Shown here: piece by piece, positions 11,656 to 22,467 of the stretch
How the letters are laid out: every line of letters starts with the position of its first letter
Numbering within the stretch: the stretch's first letter is position 1
Source: Oscheius tipulae
Lineage: Eukaryota; Nematoda; Chromadorea; Rhabditida; Rhabditidae
Assembly: GCA_037178975.1 (NCBI GenBank)
Contig: JASJZH010000003.1
Location: 1,798,001 to 1,862,000, forward strand
Length of the DNA stretch: 64,000 bases
Reading direction: 5' to 3'
Position numbers and translations under genes: made by a program
The notes under the pieces: model-generated
The model's database searches: none
What the model was told of the DNA's origin: nothing
What the model saw: the letters and a program-made list of their open reading frames with translations, nothing else

Positions 11656-12408
11656 ACTGTTTCTATCATGCGGTGCCATAAAATATTTAACGACATGTCG
11701 CTATAGATACAGAAAGAAGGGAAGAGTCTCTGTTGACTTGGACCAGAAGGCCCTTTCCACTTCCAGGGAGTTTTTTATTGAAGAACGGTCTCTGTCTCTC
11801 TGTCTGTGTCTCTTAAGATGGTACAAGTATGTCAAAACGGGACCTGACATCAGGGATCTTCTGTCGGGGGTTGTGGTAATGATAGCAGTTCCATTCTTTC
11901 CTGAACTTTTTACACTTATCCAAAACGAATACCTCTTCAAATCGTATTGATTAATGCTCCAAACCACTTCATCCGCTCCCAAGTACAACTAGTTAACTTC
12001 ACTCCAAGAATATGCCAAGTGGCAAACATGAGTATTCTTGGGGAACCTGCAAGTTTTCTGTTGCCAAACCACTGGGCTGGGTTCGTACCGATATTGGCGG
12101 GTTAAACCATCTTAACCATGTATATTTTTCAAAGCCTGGTTTTCGTGGTGACGGGATATGAGAGTAGATGCAGATTTCGCCACAGATTGCGGACTCACTA
12201 AGAAAAGGAATTTTAATCTAAGTTTTAGTTCCCAGGGATAAGAGCTCAAACGTATCCAATAAGCTGCTATTGTCGGTGTAACACACTCGGTCCGCAATTT
12301 TCGCTGCAGCCAATTTTCCTGACTGTGTTTGTGCAGGGAAGTCTTTATCGCTAAGCCAATTCGTTCCACGCCACGCAAAGAGAAAAGTGCCAGCACAAAT
12401 CTTCCATA
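11656..12408. other. intergenic, nothing recognised
   Basis: There is low-complexity TCTCTGTC (about 11785-11815), and the rest is unremarkable. I see no gene or clear repeat. Confidence 0.5.
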
Positions 12409-13478
12409 ATGAATGCTTTTTACAATAAAGTTAAGTATCCCGATCTACACGAGGACGTTGTACAAGAGCATCCGTACATTGTAAGTCTTTCTTTATATTT
12501 TTACGTTCTTTTCAGTTCTCCTTAGCAAAGAATAACAATGATTGGAAGGAACTGAAAAATGACCCATTTGGCTCCGAAGTTGAGCTGGTTGTCCCAATGC
12601 TCAATCCACCGTCAGGTGAACAGCGTGTTCACATTAGTATTAATGAAATGCGAAAGTCCAGTTCGAAAAACCTTGAAGCCTTGCGAATTGTTTCGATTTT
12701 CCGGTAGGGCAATTAATAGATTTTCAGGTTACAGAAGAAGAATTTAAAGGATTATGGAATCAAGTTTGAAATGCAATGTGTTCAGAATCGATTCTTTATT
12801 TCCCATTTGAGGAGTTTGATTTAGCCAAATGGATCAAGATATCTAGTATTGTGAAAGAAAGTTATCGGATTATTTACTACACAGCAGTTGTGAAGCTTGT
12901 AGAAGAAATGGTATTTCAGCCTGTAATTGTCACCAAAATTTTGATCAGAGTTTGTTGAAATGCGATGGATATTCTCATTTTCTACGGCTGTTCGTGATGT
13001 GAAACCCTCCAAGTGAGCTTGTCTGTTTTTCCCTAATATCTATTTTAGCATGTTACTCGATGAATACCATCAACTTTTGAAGATCTACGATCTCGGAATC
13101 GTAAAAATGGGGACAAATATCTCAGATGTTCTTCACTGTGATAATACCTCGGACAGCGGAACCCCTGGTATCACGCTCCTGAATGCATTTACGGAGATGT
13201 GCATACCTGCACTCCAAAACTCGACGTTTACGGTCTTGGTCGCCCAATATGGAAAATGATTTTCCGTTGCAAACCTAAAGATACTCTCGATGAAATACTG
13301 CAATGAAAGCGACGATGTCTTCTACAATTTGGACATATGTTCAGAGGTTAGTGTAATTTTTCCGAAATAGTTTTGTATATAGAATGATGGCACACGACCA
13401 GGATTCGCGTCCAACAATGGCAGAATGGTTGTTGTCATATTGGATGGACAGCCAAGATCTTTAGCCTGGCCCATCTGA
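12409..13478 (+). CDS. unrecognised multi-exon gene
   Basis: Several coding-like exons with good splice signals occur in order. 12409-12480 begins MNAFYNKVKYPDLHEDVV. 12516-12703 contains NNDWKELKNDPFGSEVELVV and ISINEMRKSS. A segment from about 12729 to 12940 includes EEFDLAKWIKISS and ESYRIIYYTAVVKLVEEM in one frame. 13049-13226 contains EYHQLLKIYDLGIVKMG and CDNTSDSGTPG. About 13284-13342 contains KYCNESDDVFYNLDICSE. The last starts at about 13381 and ends at a stop at 13476-13478. The first two exons and the last three join in frame; the middle joins are uncertain, and this could be two genes. No signal peptide, membrane helix or known domain is visible. The 3' part has several cysteines. 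Intron sizes are about 35-60 nt. I do not assign a function. Confidence 0.45.
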
Positions 13479-13678
13479 ACTTGAATCCCGTTCGTGGACG
13501 CCTCGGTTCAAGTGAGACTACCATGATTACTATCAGCGTTGATTTCTTCGCCTATGACATCCAAGAAGACATCAACGATGACTGGAACATTAAAGTACAA
13601 GATTATTAAAACAGATAGGACGACGGTATGTCGGGACAAACAGAAGTGTTTTAAATAGTCCGTAAGCGACGACTGACG

Positions 13679-14023
13679 ACAGCTTCGCGGTTTCACCCGT
13701 ACAGTCCCGTTCTACGGCTGAACAGTCTGGAAGACGAGACTTTGCGGGTGAACAGAACCCTTAAACGACTCAGATGCTGCAACAGTTTCAGTATGACCTT
13801 TTCTAATTTGCAACAATCGAAACCACAGCCATCTTTTCGCAATCTTTAGTCATGTATTCATTCGTTAAAGACGCCCTGGAAACGTGAGATTCTCTTCGCT
13901 AATTTTGGGTACTTGGTAATCTTCCATAAAAGTTTCAAAAAACCAAAGCTGGTCCCTCATTTAATAGTCAAAAATCGGTGACGTTGATCTTTTATACACT
14001 GAAGAAGGACACTCGAACCCGCC
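13679..14023. repeat. dispersed repeat of about 345 bp, copy 1
   Basis: The whole segment recurs at 28848-29182 in the same orientation with moderate divergence. Shared blocks include TCGCGGTTTCACCCGT, AAACGACTCAGATGCTGCAA, GGTACTTGGTAATCTTCC and GAAGAAGGACACTCGAACCC. A weaker partial copy lies at about 28141-28230. No open frame is conserved. Confidence 0.8.
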
Positions 14024-15002
14024 GATGAATGGTTGCAGCCCAAAAGTCATATGTTACTTAGTTTTTTTAGCCAGCAGTTTTTCATTTCAACGAGTTTTGC
14101 ATGAAAGGTACGAAAAAGGGTTCAGAACAAACCTTTTTCTATTTTCTCACTTTATTGGCACAATGATCAAAAGTGTTTCTAATAAAAATCCTATTTCCTC
14201 TAGTTTACGATGTTTGATTTGGTGCAGAAGGAGTGCATTATAATACTCATCCGCCCGCATCTTATCTCTACGACAAACGAATCTCACTCCTTGAGCAAGT
14301 TGCTTCAAGAATGAGTGACTTCATCTTTTTATTTGATCATATTTTTCATGTCAACCTTGTAGCGTCGCTTTTCTTGTCTCGTCAAGATAACCCCCTACCA
14401 AGATTCGATAAGCAATTCGATTCAGTTTGTGCCCATTTGGAATGTCTGTACCGGAAGGTCGCCACCTGGATTCCCTGGGTGAAACGGAAAAAATATTATG
14501 CCTCGGGAATTGCCCAATATCGAATCTGTGCTCTTGGAACTGAAGCTGAAAGAAACTGGACAGCATCAGGTTAAACCATGTCTGTGTCTCTTATCAGCAG
14601 ACAACGCTGAAAACCGATGTCGCACCCGTACTATCTCGGCGCGCTGAATACAGTGGGTTATGTCTCGGCCACCCATTAACTTCAGTTCAGCAAAAAGCGC
14701 AAGCAGTGTATCCCAATCTGTTCGACGAAGAGCAGTCGCCTCGGCAAAAATATTTTGAATTTTGCCTAACTTAACAGAGGGGGGACAGGGAGACAAAAGG
14801 ACAGTGACAGTGACGGAACAGCTGGGTCAAGGCCAGAAATAGCTCCCAAACATTTTGCGACAAGATCCGGCAAAAGGTACAGTCAGTTTCCGTTTGAGGC
14901 CAACAACAAGCCATATCACCTTGAAACAGTCAAAAACATTCGGCCATGTTTATGCCTAACTCCCCCTTATAAGGGCAGCCTTCTAACAGAGCAACAGGCT
15001 CA
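14024..15002. other. intergenic with weak open frames
   Basis: A possible signal-peptide-like start at 14025 (MNGCSPKVICYLVFLASS) and an open frame at 14233-14574 cannot be joined in frame, and I do not recognise them. 14617-14670 repeats the block seen at 6593. Little else is visible apart from the promoter of the next gene. Confidence 0.4.
14968..14974 (+). promoter_or_regulatory. TATA-like box
   Basis: TATAAGG lies 35 nt upstream of the ATG of the small secreted cysteine peptide at 15003. The 5' UTR would be only a few nt. The same spacing is seen for the gene at 53955. Confidence 0.45.
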
Positions 15003-15241
15003 ATGCTTGTTCTGCTCCTTCTCCTCGTCTTCTCTTCTGTCTTGGCATGTCCAGACAACGAATGCATGTGTGCTGCAGGAGAATGCTCTTCAAGTTGCTG
15101 CATCGGAATTGTCAAAGAACAGGAGGTTAAGAATAAACCGGTAGGATGAACTATGTCCGATCAGATACCTCATTTCAGATGGGTCGTCCGCCACCCTGCT
15201 GCAATTGTTATGATTGGGGATGCGATCTCACGTGTTGTTAA
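15003..15241 (+). CDS. small secreted cysteine-rich peptide, 66 aa
   Basis: Two exons, 15003-15140 and 15179-15241, join in frame across a 38-nt intron (GTAGGA...TTTCAG). The first 19 residues are a clean signal peptide (MLVLLLLLVFSSVLA followed by CPDN). The mature peptide of about 47 residues has 12 cysteines: six in exon 1 (pattern C-x4-C-x-C-x4-C-x3-CC) and six in exon 2 (PPPCCNCYDWGC and a final TCC). The exon border falls between the two cysteine sets, as in many modular small secreted proteins. A TATA-like box lies 35 nt upstream of the ATG. The family is not recognised. A role as a secreted disulfide-rich peptide is inferred from composition only. Confidence 0.65.
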
Positions 15242-15491
15242 AAGTGAATGAAAAGTACTGGAATGCTTTCAATCGAGAAAGAGAGAGACAGACAGACAGA
15301 CAGACAGAGAAACAGAAGGCACAAACTGAAGCGAATTACTTGTCGAATCTTGTCATGGGGTTATCTTGACAATATAAGGAAAGCGCTTGTCAAGTACTTT
15401 TGATGGAACTCTAGTAAATTGTAGGAAAACATACAATCGTTTCTCGACAGAGACAAAGAGACAATTTCACTGCTTTACTAGTACAGCGAGA

Positions 15492-18400
15492 TCACGTGAC
15501 TTTTCTCTTGAGATAAATCCCCTGAACAAGATTCGGGAAGTTGCACTTTTCCGTGAGATCCATGCAGAAAACGTAGGCTCGTCTCTTTTCGGCGATGTCG
15601 ATAAAGGTAGAGATTGCATATAGGGCACAGGCTAGTTTCTCGATGCCCATTTGACTACCGTACTCTTTGACCAAATGCTTTCGGAAGACCAGTATTAGCT
15701 CCGCTCTCTTCCTCCGGACTATCTCCTGGGAACTCTGACTTAGGTCACCTTCTGAATCATCAGTGATTGAGAACAATGTGTTGCTACCTGAACTGAACAA
15801 GGCGATTGCCTTGAACATTGCAAATTCGCCCTGTGTAAAGCCCAGCTGCGAGATTATTCCAACTGGCCGACAGTAAGCATTGCGGTAGTAGGCTTCGTGC
15901 TGGGGACGACTGAATTCTCCACTATATACCCATTGCCTTGTGTTCAGAGTGAATAGAGGCAATAGCCGCACTATCACTTTGTCTCTGTCAGATAACCATA
16001 TACTTGTAACCTGTTCCGGCCCATCTATACTATAGTCTTTCGCTGTCATCTCATCAATCTGTCAGTAACTGTCACTGTTACTCTGCTTCTTCGAACTATC
16101 TGATCTCAATCTCCTATCAATCGCGCACGTACTTCCTAGACAGAGGTCAAAGATTTCACTTTGGTACTTGTCAACCCCACCACCACTACCAGTCTCCACA
16201 TCTCTACTATCTAAAGTGCGATGGTTTCTGTGGCGGACTCTGTTTCTTTGTTTGTTTGTCCGTGGCCACGAAACAGAAGCGAGCCAATTAGTTGTCCAAA
16301 AGTTTTGTTGTTCAAAAACAGTTATTGCCTAAATTGGTTGACAAGTCAACTTTGGGTGCGCTATAGAACTTGGCTTTTTTCACAGTGAAGCCACTGGGAG
16401 GCGGCGCCTTTCTGTAACGACGAAGCGGCGCAGCCGCCAATGTAAACTGATGGCAAAACAACGACGAAGCCGTCGAAGACGTCTTTATCCGTCCGTCTGT
16501 CATGGTGTCCGCACAATTGCATGTCAACACTAATACCCAAAAAAGCTAACAAGTCATTTCATGTCAAGAGACAAGGGGACAAGCCAGCTGTAGAAGAAAC
16601 TGCTACTAGGGAAGCGGCGCAGCCGCCTGTAGTCAATTCTAAGCAAAGACCAAAGGGCTGCGAAGCTGCCGCCGGCAGCTGGTCTTGTCAATCTAAACTA
16701 TGAAAGCGCAATGATGTCTATGTTTGACTCTGTGAGTTTGTAAGTCTGTTACAGCACAGACAAAGAAACATAGGGACAAAGAGGCAAGGAGACAGAAAGA
16801 CAGAGAGATAGAGACATTCTCCTTTGACCTACTTTTTGCCTCGAAGGGCTTTTGAACTTTCAACTACTTTCAACCACCGACTCTTCCCAAACTCAAGAAA
16901 CGGCTTCTCCATAAAAAGTATGAAAATAGATGCTAGAATTGAGTTATGGAGCCCTGGAAGGATGACACGTCGAGGCTGGTTTGAGAACTGACAAGTGTTC
17001 TGACAAGAAGCTGCCACCCTGAGGCTGCCCATCTATATGCCCTCTGAAATTCCGTTTATGGTCACTTTCACCTGTCACCTTGTCTTTGTCTCTTTGTGTC
17101 ATGGTTTGCCCACAAAGTTGCTCGACAAACGTAAAGTAAACTCACTTTCTTTGAACAATCTGATGATTCAGAGCATTGGTTCCATCAGGGAAGACAACAG
17201 AGTCGGACTTTGCTGCGAACGAATAGTAGGATTGAGAGAAGATTTGGAGAGATGCTCCGACACTGTACAGTAGCTCTAACTGAAACATTTTCTAGAAACA
17301 TTTTCTCCAAAGCGAACCTTGTCCCTGGTGTTCAAGTTCTGGAACTCCACGAAAGTCTTGGCGAATTCGACTGTGAGGAAGAGATCCACAATCATCCAGT
17401 ACCTGACTGGGTTCAGCTTGTAGGTTTCACAGACTGTGTTATCCTAAAGTCTCATTGGACAATCATTTAAAGTTCTTACATCTTTCAGTGGCATGTTCCT
17501 TCCGATGTTGCATTGAGAACCAAGCAGCTCTTCCAATCGATAGTCTGGACAGAATGAGAGAGGAAGATTCTCGGACCGAAGGGATTGAAGTGTCTTTTCT
17601 CGGTGGGCCTGTAATCGTCTTGTTTCAGAGACTCTAGCTTTCCAGCAAATCACTAATTACTTTTTTCTCAAAACTCAATTTCATGAAATAATGTGGCAAG
17701 TCGACCTAATTCTATGACTCTGTGACTGTCGCCTCTCGTTTAGAAAAGTTAGTAGGCTGCTGTCTCTCCGTCTCACTGTCTCTCTGTCCTTCTGTCTCTC
17801 TGTCTCTCAGCCTCATTGTCTCTATGCACTCACCACCACTGACAGCACTCCGATCTGCTCCAACTCCTTCATCCTCACTGGACTCTCTACTGAGAACAAG
17901 GGTAGTTCAAATTCCGGATCTTCCGAGCCCAGAACCTTCGGATCCATTCCTGCTTTCACGCATTTCTTGAAGCGACAGGCTCTGCAAGAGCAGCGGAACT
18001 CTGTATATCACAATTATTGAAAAATTATACGGCTTTACCTTTAGAGAATTCACATTTTCCTCCTCTAGAGCAAATGAACTGTCTCCTCGTGGTGACAGTC
18101 CGTCTAAAGAATGTCTTGCATCCATTGCAAGATAAGACGGTGTAATGATAGCCTGTCGGCTAAAAAACTGGTCAAAAAGGTCTAAGCACATCCCACCACA
18201 TCTCCACAAATAGCACATTTCTTGTTCTTGCTCATCTGATTCATGGGGATCCGATTCCTCCTTCTTTTGGCCTAAAAAGGAGCTTTATTCTGCCCACAAT
18301 TGACGGCTAGCGGAGAACGCACACCTCGTGCAACGATGTCCGAGTGGTTAAGGAGTTGGACTTGAAATCCAATGGGCTCTGCCCGCGTAGGTTCGAACCC

Positions 18401-18523
18401 TGCTCGTTGCGGATTTTTTTCATTTCTTTTACTTTTGTCGCTGTCACTACTCTTTTGACTCACGGTCTTGACAGGCTTCCATTCCTCCTCCTCGTTTAAT
18501 TTGATCACAGGAGGGGATTCCAT
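15492..18523 (-). CDS. nhr-like: nuclear hormone receptor (nematode NHR)
   Basis: The DNA-binding domain is split over exons 18464-18523, 18197-18271, 18039-18159 and 17834-18000. It has CAIC..GDV, the P-box CNGCKTFFRR, and CRACRFKKCVKAGM. A basic patch AKRRRNR precedes the first finger. The ligand-binding domain follows in exons near 17483-17618, 17318-17446 (DLFLTVEFAKTFVEFQNLN), 17146-17279 (LELLYSVGASLQIF...VVFPDG) and about 16969-17041. After a long repeat-bearing intron, about 15492-15980 carries GEFAMFKAIALFSSG, RRKRAELILVFRKHL and the C-terminal helices. The receptor would act as a zinc-finger transcription factor. A tRNA-Ser lies antisense in intron 1. The 16049-15492 part could instead belong to a second receptor; the joined model gives one complete ligand-binding domain, so I prefer it. 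Confidence 0.8.
16206..16735. repeat. dispersed repeat family (CTAAA..GCGATG type), two units
   Basis: Units at about 16206-16260 and 16690-16735 share CTATCTAAAGTGCGATGG-like starts followed by ACTCTGT. The block GAAGCGGCGCAGCCGCC occurs twice (16418 and 16607). Related units are at about 29905-29945 and 45760-45910. All lie in an intron of the nuclear receptor. Confidence 0.55.
18330..18411 (+). tRNA. trnS-UGA: tRNA-Ser (UGA)
   Basis: The full cloverleaf is 82 nt: acceptor GCAACGA/TCGTTGC, anticodon loop CTTGAAA giving UGA, a long variable arm, and a T loop with GTTCGAA. A run of Ts follows (terminator). It lies on the opposite strand within intron 1 of the nuclear receptor gene. An identical copy is at 42854-42935. 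Confidence 0.95.
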
Positions 18524-19522
18524 TTCTTCATCGCGATCATATGTCTAAAAATGCTTTCGGTTCAATCAAGAGCTCCACCTCAAAGGACTGACTATTCTCT
18601 GCCTTCATTGATCAGAAAAAGACTGATGACAGAGTGTACGGAAGATCTCTCGTCTGAATAGAAAGACGGCTACTCAACATACTTAAAAAGTTTCGAAAAA
18701 GGGTAGAAGGTCAGCAATCAGATTGTGACGTCGAGAAAGTGAAAACACGGCGACGAGAAGGCATCAAATAGTTGTGATATTCTGTGCGTAGAGAATGCGT
18801 CAAATCAAGGACAGAAACATCTCGAAGAGTCCGGTTGTCAGAGTGTCGGAAAGTTCTATTTTTGGGAGAACTAGGATCTCTGTGACGATAAAGGCTAGTA
18901 GAGGATCTGAGAAAATGCCGCCTCCATTGAACAAGTAGGGATCGGTAAATGGCAATTGAGAAAACACAATTGACTGTTAGGAACCACTGGTCACTGCTTC
19001 CATCTGTCTGTTTCAGGCACTATATATATATATATAAGTACATATATTCCCATCCCCCATCGCGAGAAAAAGAGAGAGAAGACAGTCGCGGTTGCATAAC
19101 TGTCTCTGTCGCCTAGACATCACCCCCTCCCCCTTTTGTAACAGTTTAGTCTGCAAAACATGATTTCATAATCTGATGTCTCTCGGATTTGTGTACGGGT
19201 TTATGCCATGCTATGACAAAACCGCTGAAAACAAAATGTATGAATAGGGGTTTTAGGAATAGGGGGAACATACATAAGCAAGCTGCAAAGAGTCAGCAGG
19301 TGTGCAAGGATAATCCCGGTGTTAGATGTCCATAAAGCTAATTGGTCTAATGAGCACAGCACGTTTTAAACGGCAAGAGAACACATCTAGACAGGTGATG
19401 CCATGAATTAACATAGCAAATGTGACTGGGCAGAAGAAATATGATTAGCTTCCGCTTATTCAGAGCTCAAAAAGGTGGAATAACAAGAGAATTCCTAATC
19501 CGACTGATTCGTGAGCAGAGAA
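18524..19522. other. intergenic, nothing recognised
   Basis: A short (TA)n run lies at about 19022-19037. No exon-like series, repeat family member or RNA gene was recognised. Confidence 0.5.
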
Positions 19523-19725
19523 TGATATGACCTTGCTCGTTTTTTTTTTTCAAGGTAAAGTCAAAAAGAATTCGAATGAGATTCGAACTCACGCGGGAAA
19601 CCCCATTGGATTAGCAGTCTAACGCCTTAACCACTCAGCCACCTGATCTTGATGATTTGAAATTTTTAAAGTAAATATGGTCTTGGTGCTCTGAAATGCT
19701 ATGGTACGTGATATGACCTTGCTCG
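19523..19725 (-). mobile_element. SINE-like retroinsertion with a tRNA-Ser-related core
   Basis: A perfect 17-bp direct repeat (TGATATGACCTTGCTCG) lies at 19523-19539 and 19709-19725. The interval of 169 bp has an 11-nt T run (19540-19550) at its left edge, which is an A tail on the minus strand. It also contains a tRNA-Ser-like sequence at 19568-19648. Target-site duplication, A tail and a pol III-type core are the marks of a retroposed element. The tRNA lies about 60 bp inside the 5' end, unlike a classical SINE head. Confidence 0.6.
19568..19648 (-). pseudogene. degenerate tRNA-Ser (GCU)
   Basis: The D arm, anticodon loop CTGCTAA (GCU) and T loop are recognisable. The acceptor stem (GATCAGG against TCGAATT) pairs poorly and the anticodon stem has one mismatch. 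It lies inside the SINE-like insertion. Confidence 0.7.
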
Positions 19726-19768
19726 CAGAACATTTTTCAGGGTCTTACCTTGATTTTCACGACTCACG

Positions 19769-19820
19769 ATGTTCAGCAAAGTTGTAGAAGTTGTAAATTT
19801 CTACAATTTTCCAGAACATT
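19769..19820. repeat. dispersed hairpin repeat, copy c
   Basis: GTTCAGCAAAGTTGTAG and a downstream imperfect complement ending CCAGAACAT match the family described at 1883. Confidence 0.6.
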
Positions 19821-20017
19821 ACAAAGACGGAAAATCAGTTCTTGACCCAGAAACAGGTCAGGGGAACTGTCAACTATCTGTTGTCCATCGTTTACAGTCC
19901 ATTGTACAGTTTCAAGATTAGGGTCGAGATTTTAATAGATCGAAAGCACTAAAACTGAAAAAAAATTATGCAAAGAATGAAAATATTCAAAATTACAAGA
20001 TTCGAGCTTGCAAACTT

Positions 20018-20852
20018 TTAGATTCCAGATATGGGACCAACACGGACTGGTTCAATTTTCGCCTCCGTAGCCGTATACTCCTGAACCATTTTAGCTAGAA
20101 CGGACTTGTCCTTAGAGTAGATGCTCGTCCAGATTGTATTCCCCTTGACATTGCCAAAACTTCGGAAGCCATCGATTTGGACAGCTCCAGGTTCGGTGTG
20201 AGTCTCGGGGATGAGCTGAATTTGAGTTTTTCGCCTGGACTCCTCTCATTTAATTCCTATTTACTGGCTAATAAAGTCATTTTTCAGGTTTCCTGTGCTC
20301 TGCAAAGTTGTAGGGTTTAATCTGGTCTACAAGTTTCTAGTATATCACAAAGTTGGAAACGGGATTTTGGACCGGGAAAATGAATTTGAAGCTGTGCGCA
20401 CCTGACCAGGCGGACAGGGTGCTTCGACTCACCACTGCAGTCTCTCCAATCTCTAGATCCGTTTCAATCTTCAAGGGGAATCTAACCGTCGTGTTCAAGG
20501 TCACATTTCCACCATTCCCATGGATTCCCCTCCAGTTCACTATCCTCTCTACAAGGTACTCATTTCCAGCCTTGACTACCTAAATCTGAATGTACTCTTA
20601 CCGACGTAAGGGAAAACCACCTCGTCACCAGAATTCTGAAGCACAATTCTGAACGTCCCAGATTCTTTAATGTACCAAGTTCTTGACTCGCTTTCAGTAT
20701 ATTCTTTGTCAAATGCCAAGGTGGAGCAGTTCAGATTCGGCTGAAAATTGGATGAAAATATGGAAAGTGTACCCTCACGTCATAGCTGAGGATGTGGAAA
20801 TTGTTTATGAGGTAAAAGTAGGCGGCTCCGCAAGGAATGAGGGTGAAGATAA
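20018..20852 (-). CDS. secretory-pathway membrane protein, family not recognised
   Basis: At least four exons are seen: about 20780-20852 (a signal-anchor-like helix, VIFTLIPCGAAYFYLINNF), about 20603-20742 (NCSTLAF, RTWYIKESGTFRIVLQNSG), about 20437-20580 (NEYLVERIVNWRG, NVTLNTTVRFPL) and about 20018-20232 (a stop follows VRVGPISGI). The topology would be a type II or short-tailed type I protein with a beta-rich lumenal domain and potential N-glycosylation sites. The first exon with the start codon is not found; an ATG at about 20893 lacks a fitting donor. A hairpin repeat copy lies in the last intron (20294-20350). No family is recognised. Splicing is read by eye. Confidence 0.5.
20294..20350. 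repeat. dispersed hairpin repeat, copy d
   Basis: GCTCTGCAAAGTTGTAG is followed by CTACAAGTTTCTAG. It lies within an intron of the 20018-20852 gene. Confidence 0.55.
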
Positions 20853-21019
20853 CTGAAAAGAATTAATGAGTATGAGAAAAAAATCTTGCCATATGGTCAC
20901 CACGTTAGTGGAACCACGAATGTGCGCTCGGTCCGGGCACAGCTGGACCGAAGTTCAGTACTTAGGGTGCGCAAAGAAAATGGACCATTTCGAGGTTAAG
21001 ATGACAATTTTCAGTTTTG

Positions 21020-21085
21020 CCATGTTCTGAAAAGCTGTACAACTTTTCCTGCTCTACAACCCTGTCAAACATTGCAAAGTCAAAA
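21020..21085. repeat. dispersed hairpin repeat, copy e
   Basis: A diverged member: GTTCTGAAAAGCTGTACAAC, then CTACAACCCTGTC and CATTGCAAAG. Confidence 0.45.
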
Positions 21086-21389
21086 AAACGCCATCTATCT
21101 TGCCCCTATAATTTGCACTGCGCACCAACTGCTTTATCATATTGACTAAAAAAAAATAGCGTGTCTAAGTTTCCTGTGATACACAGTATAGTTGGCGCGC
21201 GCCGAAATAGTCCTAGCACCTCCCGCGACGTTCACTGCCGCACAACACTGTCGAAGACCCAAAGCCCCGTATTCCGGCAGACTGGACCCGACTAATAATT
21301 GATTAAAGCTGAAACTTGGATCTGTCTAAATAACTCCCACAAGCATTCCAAAAGCACAATTTGTTCCAGTTCCATTTTTCAAATCAGAT

Positions 21390-22102
21390 CTAATCTAATT
21401 TATGGCCTCTGAGTAATTTCTGCTCATTTATCTCAAGCATGCACCCAGGGAACCAAAGGACGGGGAAGGTATAGGAGCAAGACTTGCCAATGATCATCTG
21501 GATTCTGATGTGGTTTCCAGTCTCCCTCTGAAGAATAGGAATGGCTATCATGAGCGCAATGTCCTGTGGTCTTTAGGAATTGGAGAGCTTTGACTTACGA
21601 GAAGGAAGAAGTAGAATGCGAAGCTTTTGAATAAGGCGAGCCAAGAGAATTTGACGATCTTCTGGATCTTAACAATCTAGGGAGAGGGAAACGTCAAACC
21701 TCTTTGTTCCGAGGTCCAATGGACATGGAAAATAGCCATGAGAGTGGCCAGAGATTGAGAAGAATGTCAGCAAGTAGAATATAAATCCAGTTGTTCCAAC
21801 TGGAGGTTTGTGTCTCTTTACAGTATAACGAGTTTGGATGGTAGAGAAGACAGAAGTCTTTGTTTAGAACAAGCATTAGAATACGCTGAAATGTCTCTGT
21901 CTCTCTGTCTTTCTGTCTCTATCTCTTTGTACTCTTCACCCCTTCTTCTTCCAACTCACCGCCACAGCTATCAACAGATAAATAAAAGCCAGACCCAACT
22001 TGACAAAACATCTAAAAGTAACATCGTTGGTAACATCTCCGAAAATTACCTGCTTGGATAAATTGTCGGATTATCCGTTTTTAGAGACTCCAACTCGGCC
22101 AT
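21390..22102 (-). CDS. multi-pass membrane protein, about 4 helices
   Basis: About five exons are read on the minus strand. They run MAELESLKTDNPTIYPS (start 22102), LGLAFIYLLIAVA (about 21959-21995), WIYILLADILLNLWPLSWLF (about 21706-21803), KIVKFSWLALFKSFAFYFFLL (about 21600-21676) and DIALMIAIPILQ...CSYTFPVLWFPGCMLE, ending in a stop at 21390. Each of the last four exons holds a hydrophobic helix, so a four-pass topology is likely. The N-terminus is polar and lacks a signal peptide. Introns are short; one (about 21805-21958) is rich in TCTCTGTC. I do not recognise the family. The ATG choice rests on the upstream in-frame context and the absence of an earlier start. Confidence 0.5.
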
Positions 22103-22467
22103 TTCAGCGAAGATGGATGTACTAACTTAATCAGACGAAAAACGCCCAAAGCGAGAATCGATGTCTCTTTGAGAGGGAAGCCCAATGGAACGCACGTTCT
22201 CTGAAGCCATTTTGGGTGTTTTTATGGCTATTTTTAAAACAGGAATGGGGCAGAGAAACAGAGAGACAGAGATCGTGATTTCCCAACGTTTCTAAGATTT
22301 CCGCGTGTTCCCACATCTTCCCCCACACTCGGCTGTTCGCCAATTGTCTTGTCTTCTCTAACCTCTTTCCCTCAAGATTCCGAAGATTTATGACTGTTGT
22401 CAGCTTCTGCTCCGGGGGCAGCTGTTCCCACAGAGTGACGCCAGATCGCGTCTCAGGTGCCAGAAGG

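Noticed and set aside
14025..14574. possible two-exon secreted gene
   Set aside because: The signal-peptide-like start and the downstream open frame do not join in phase at any AG.
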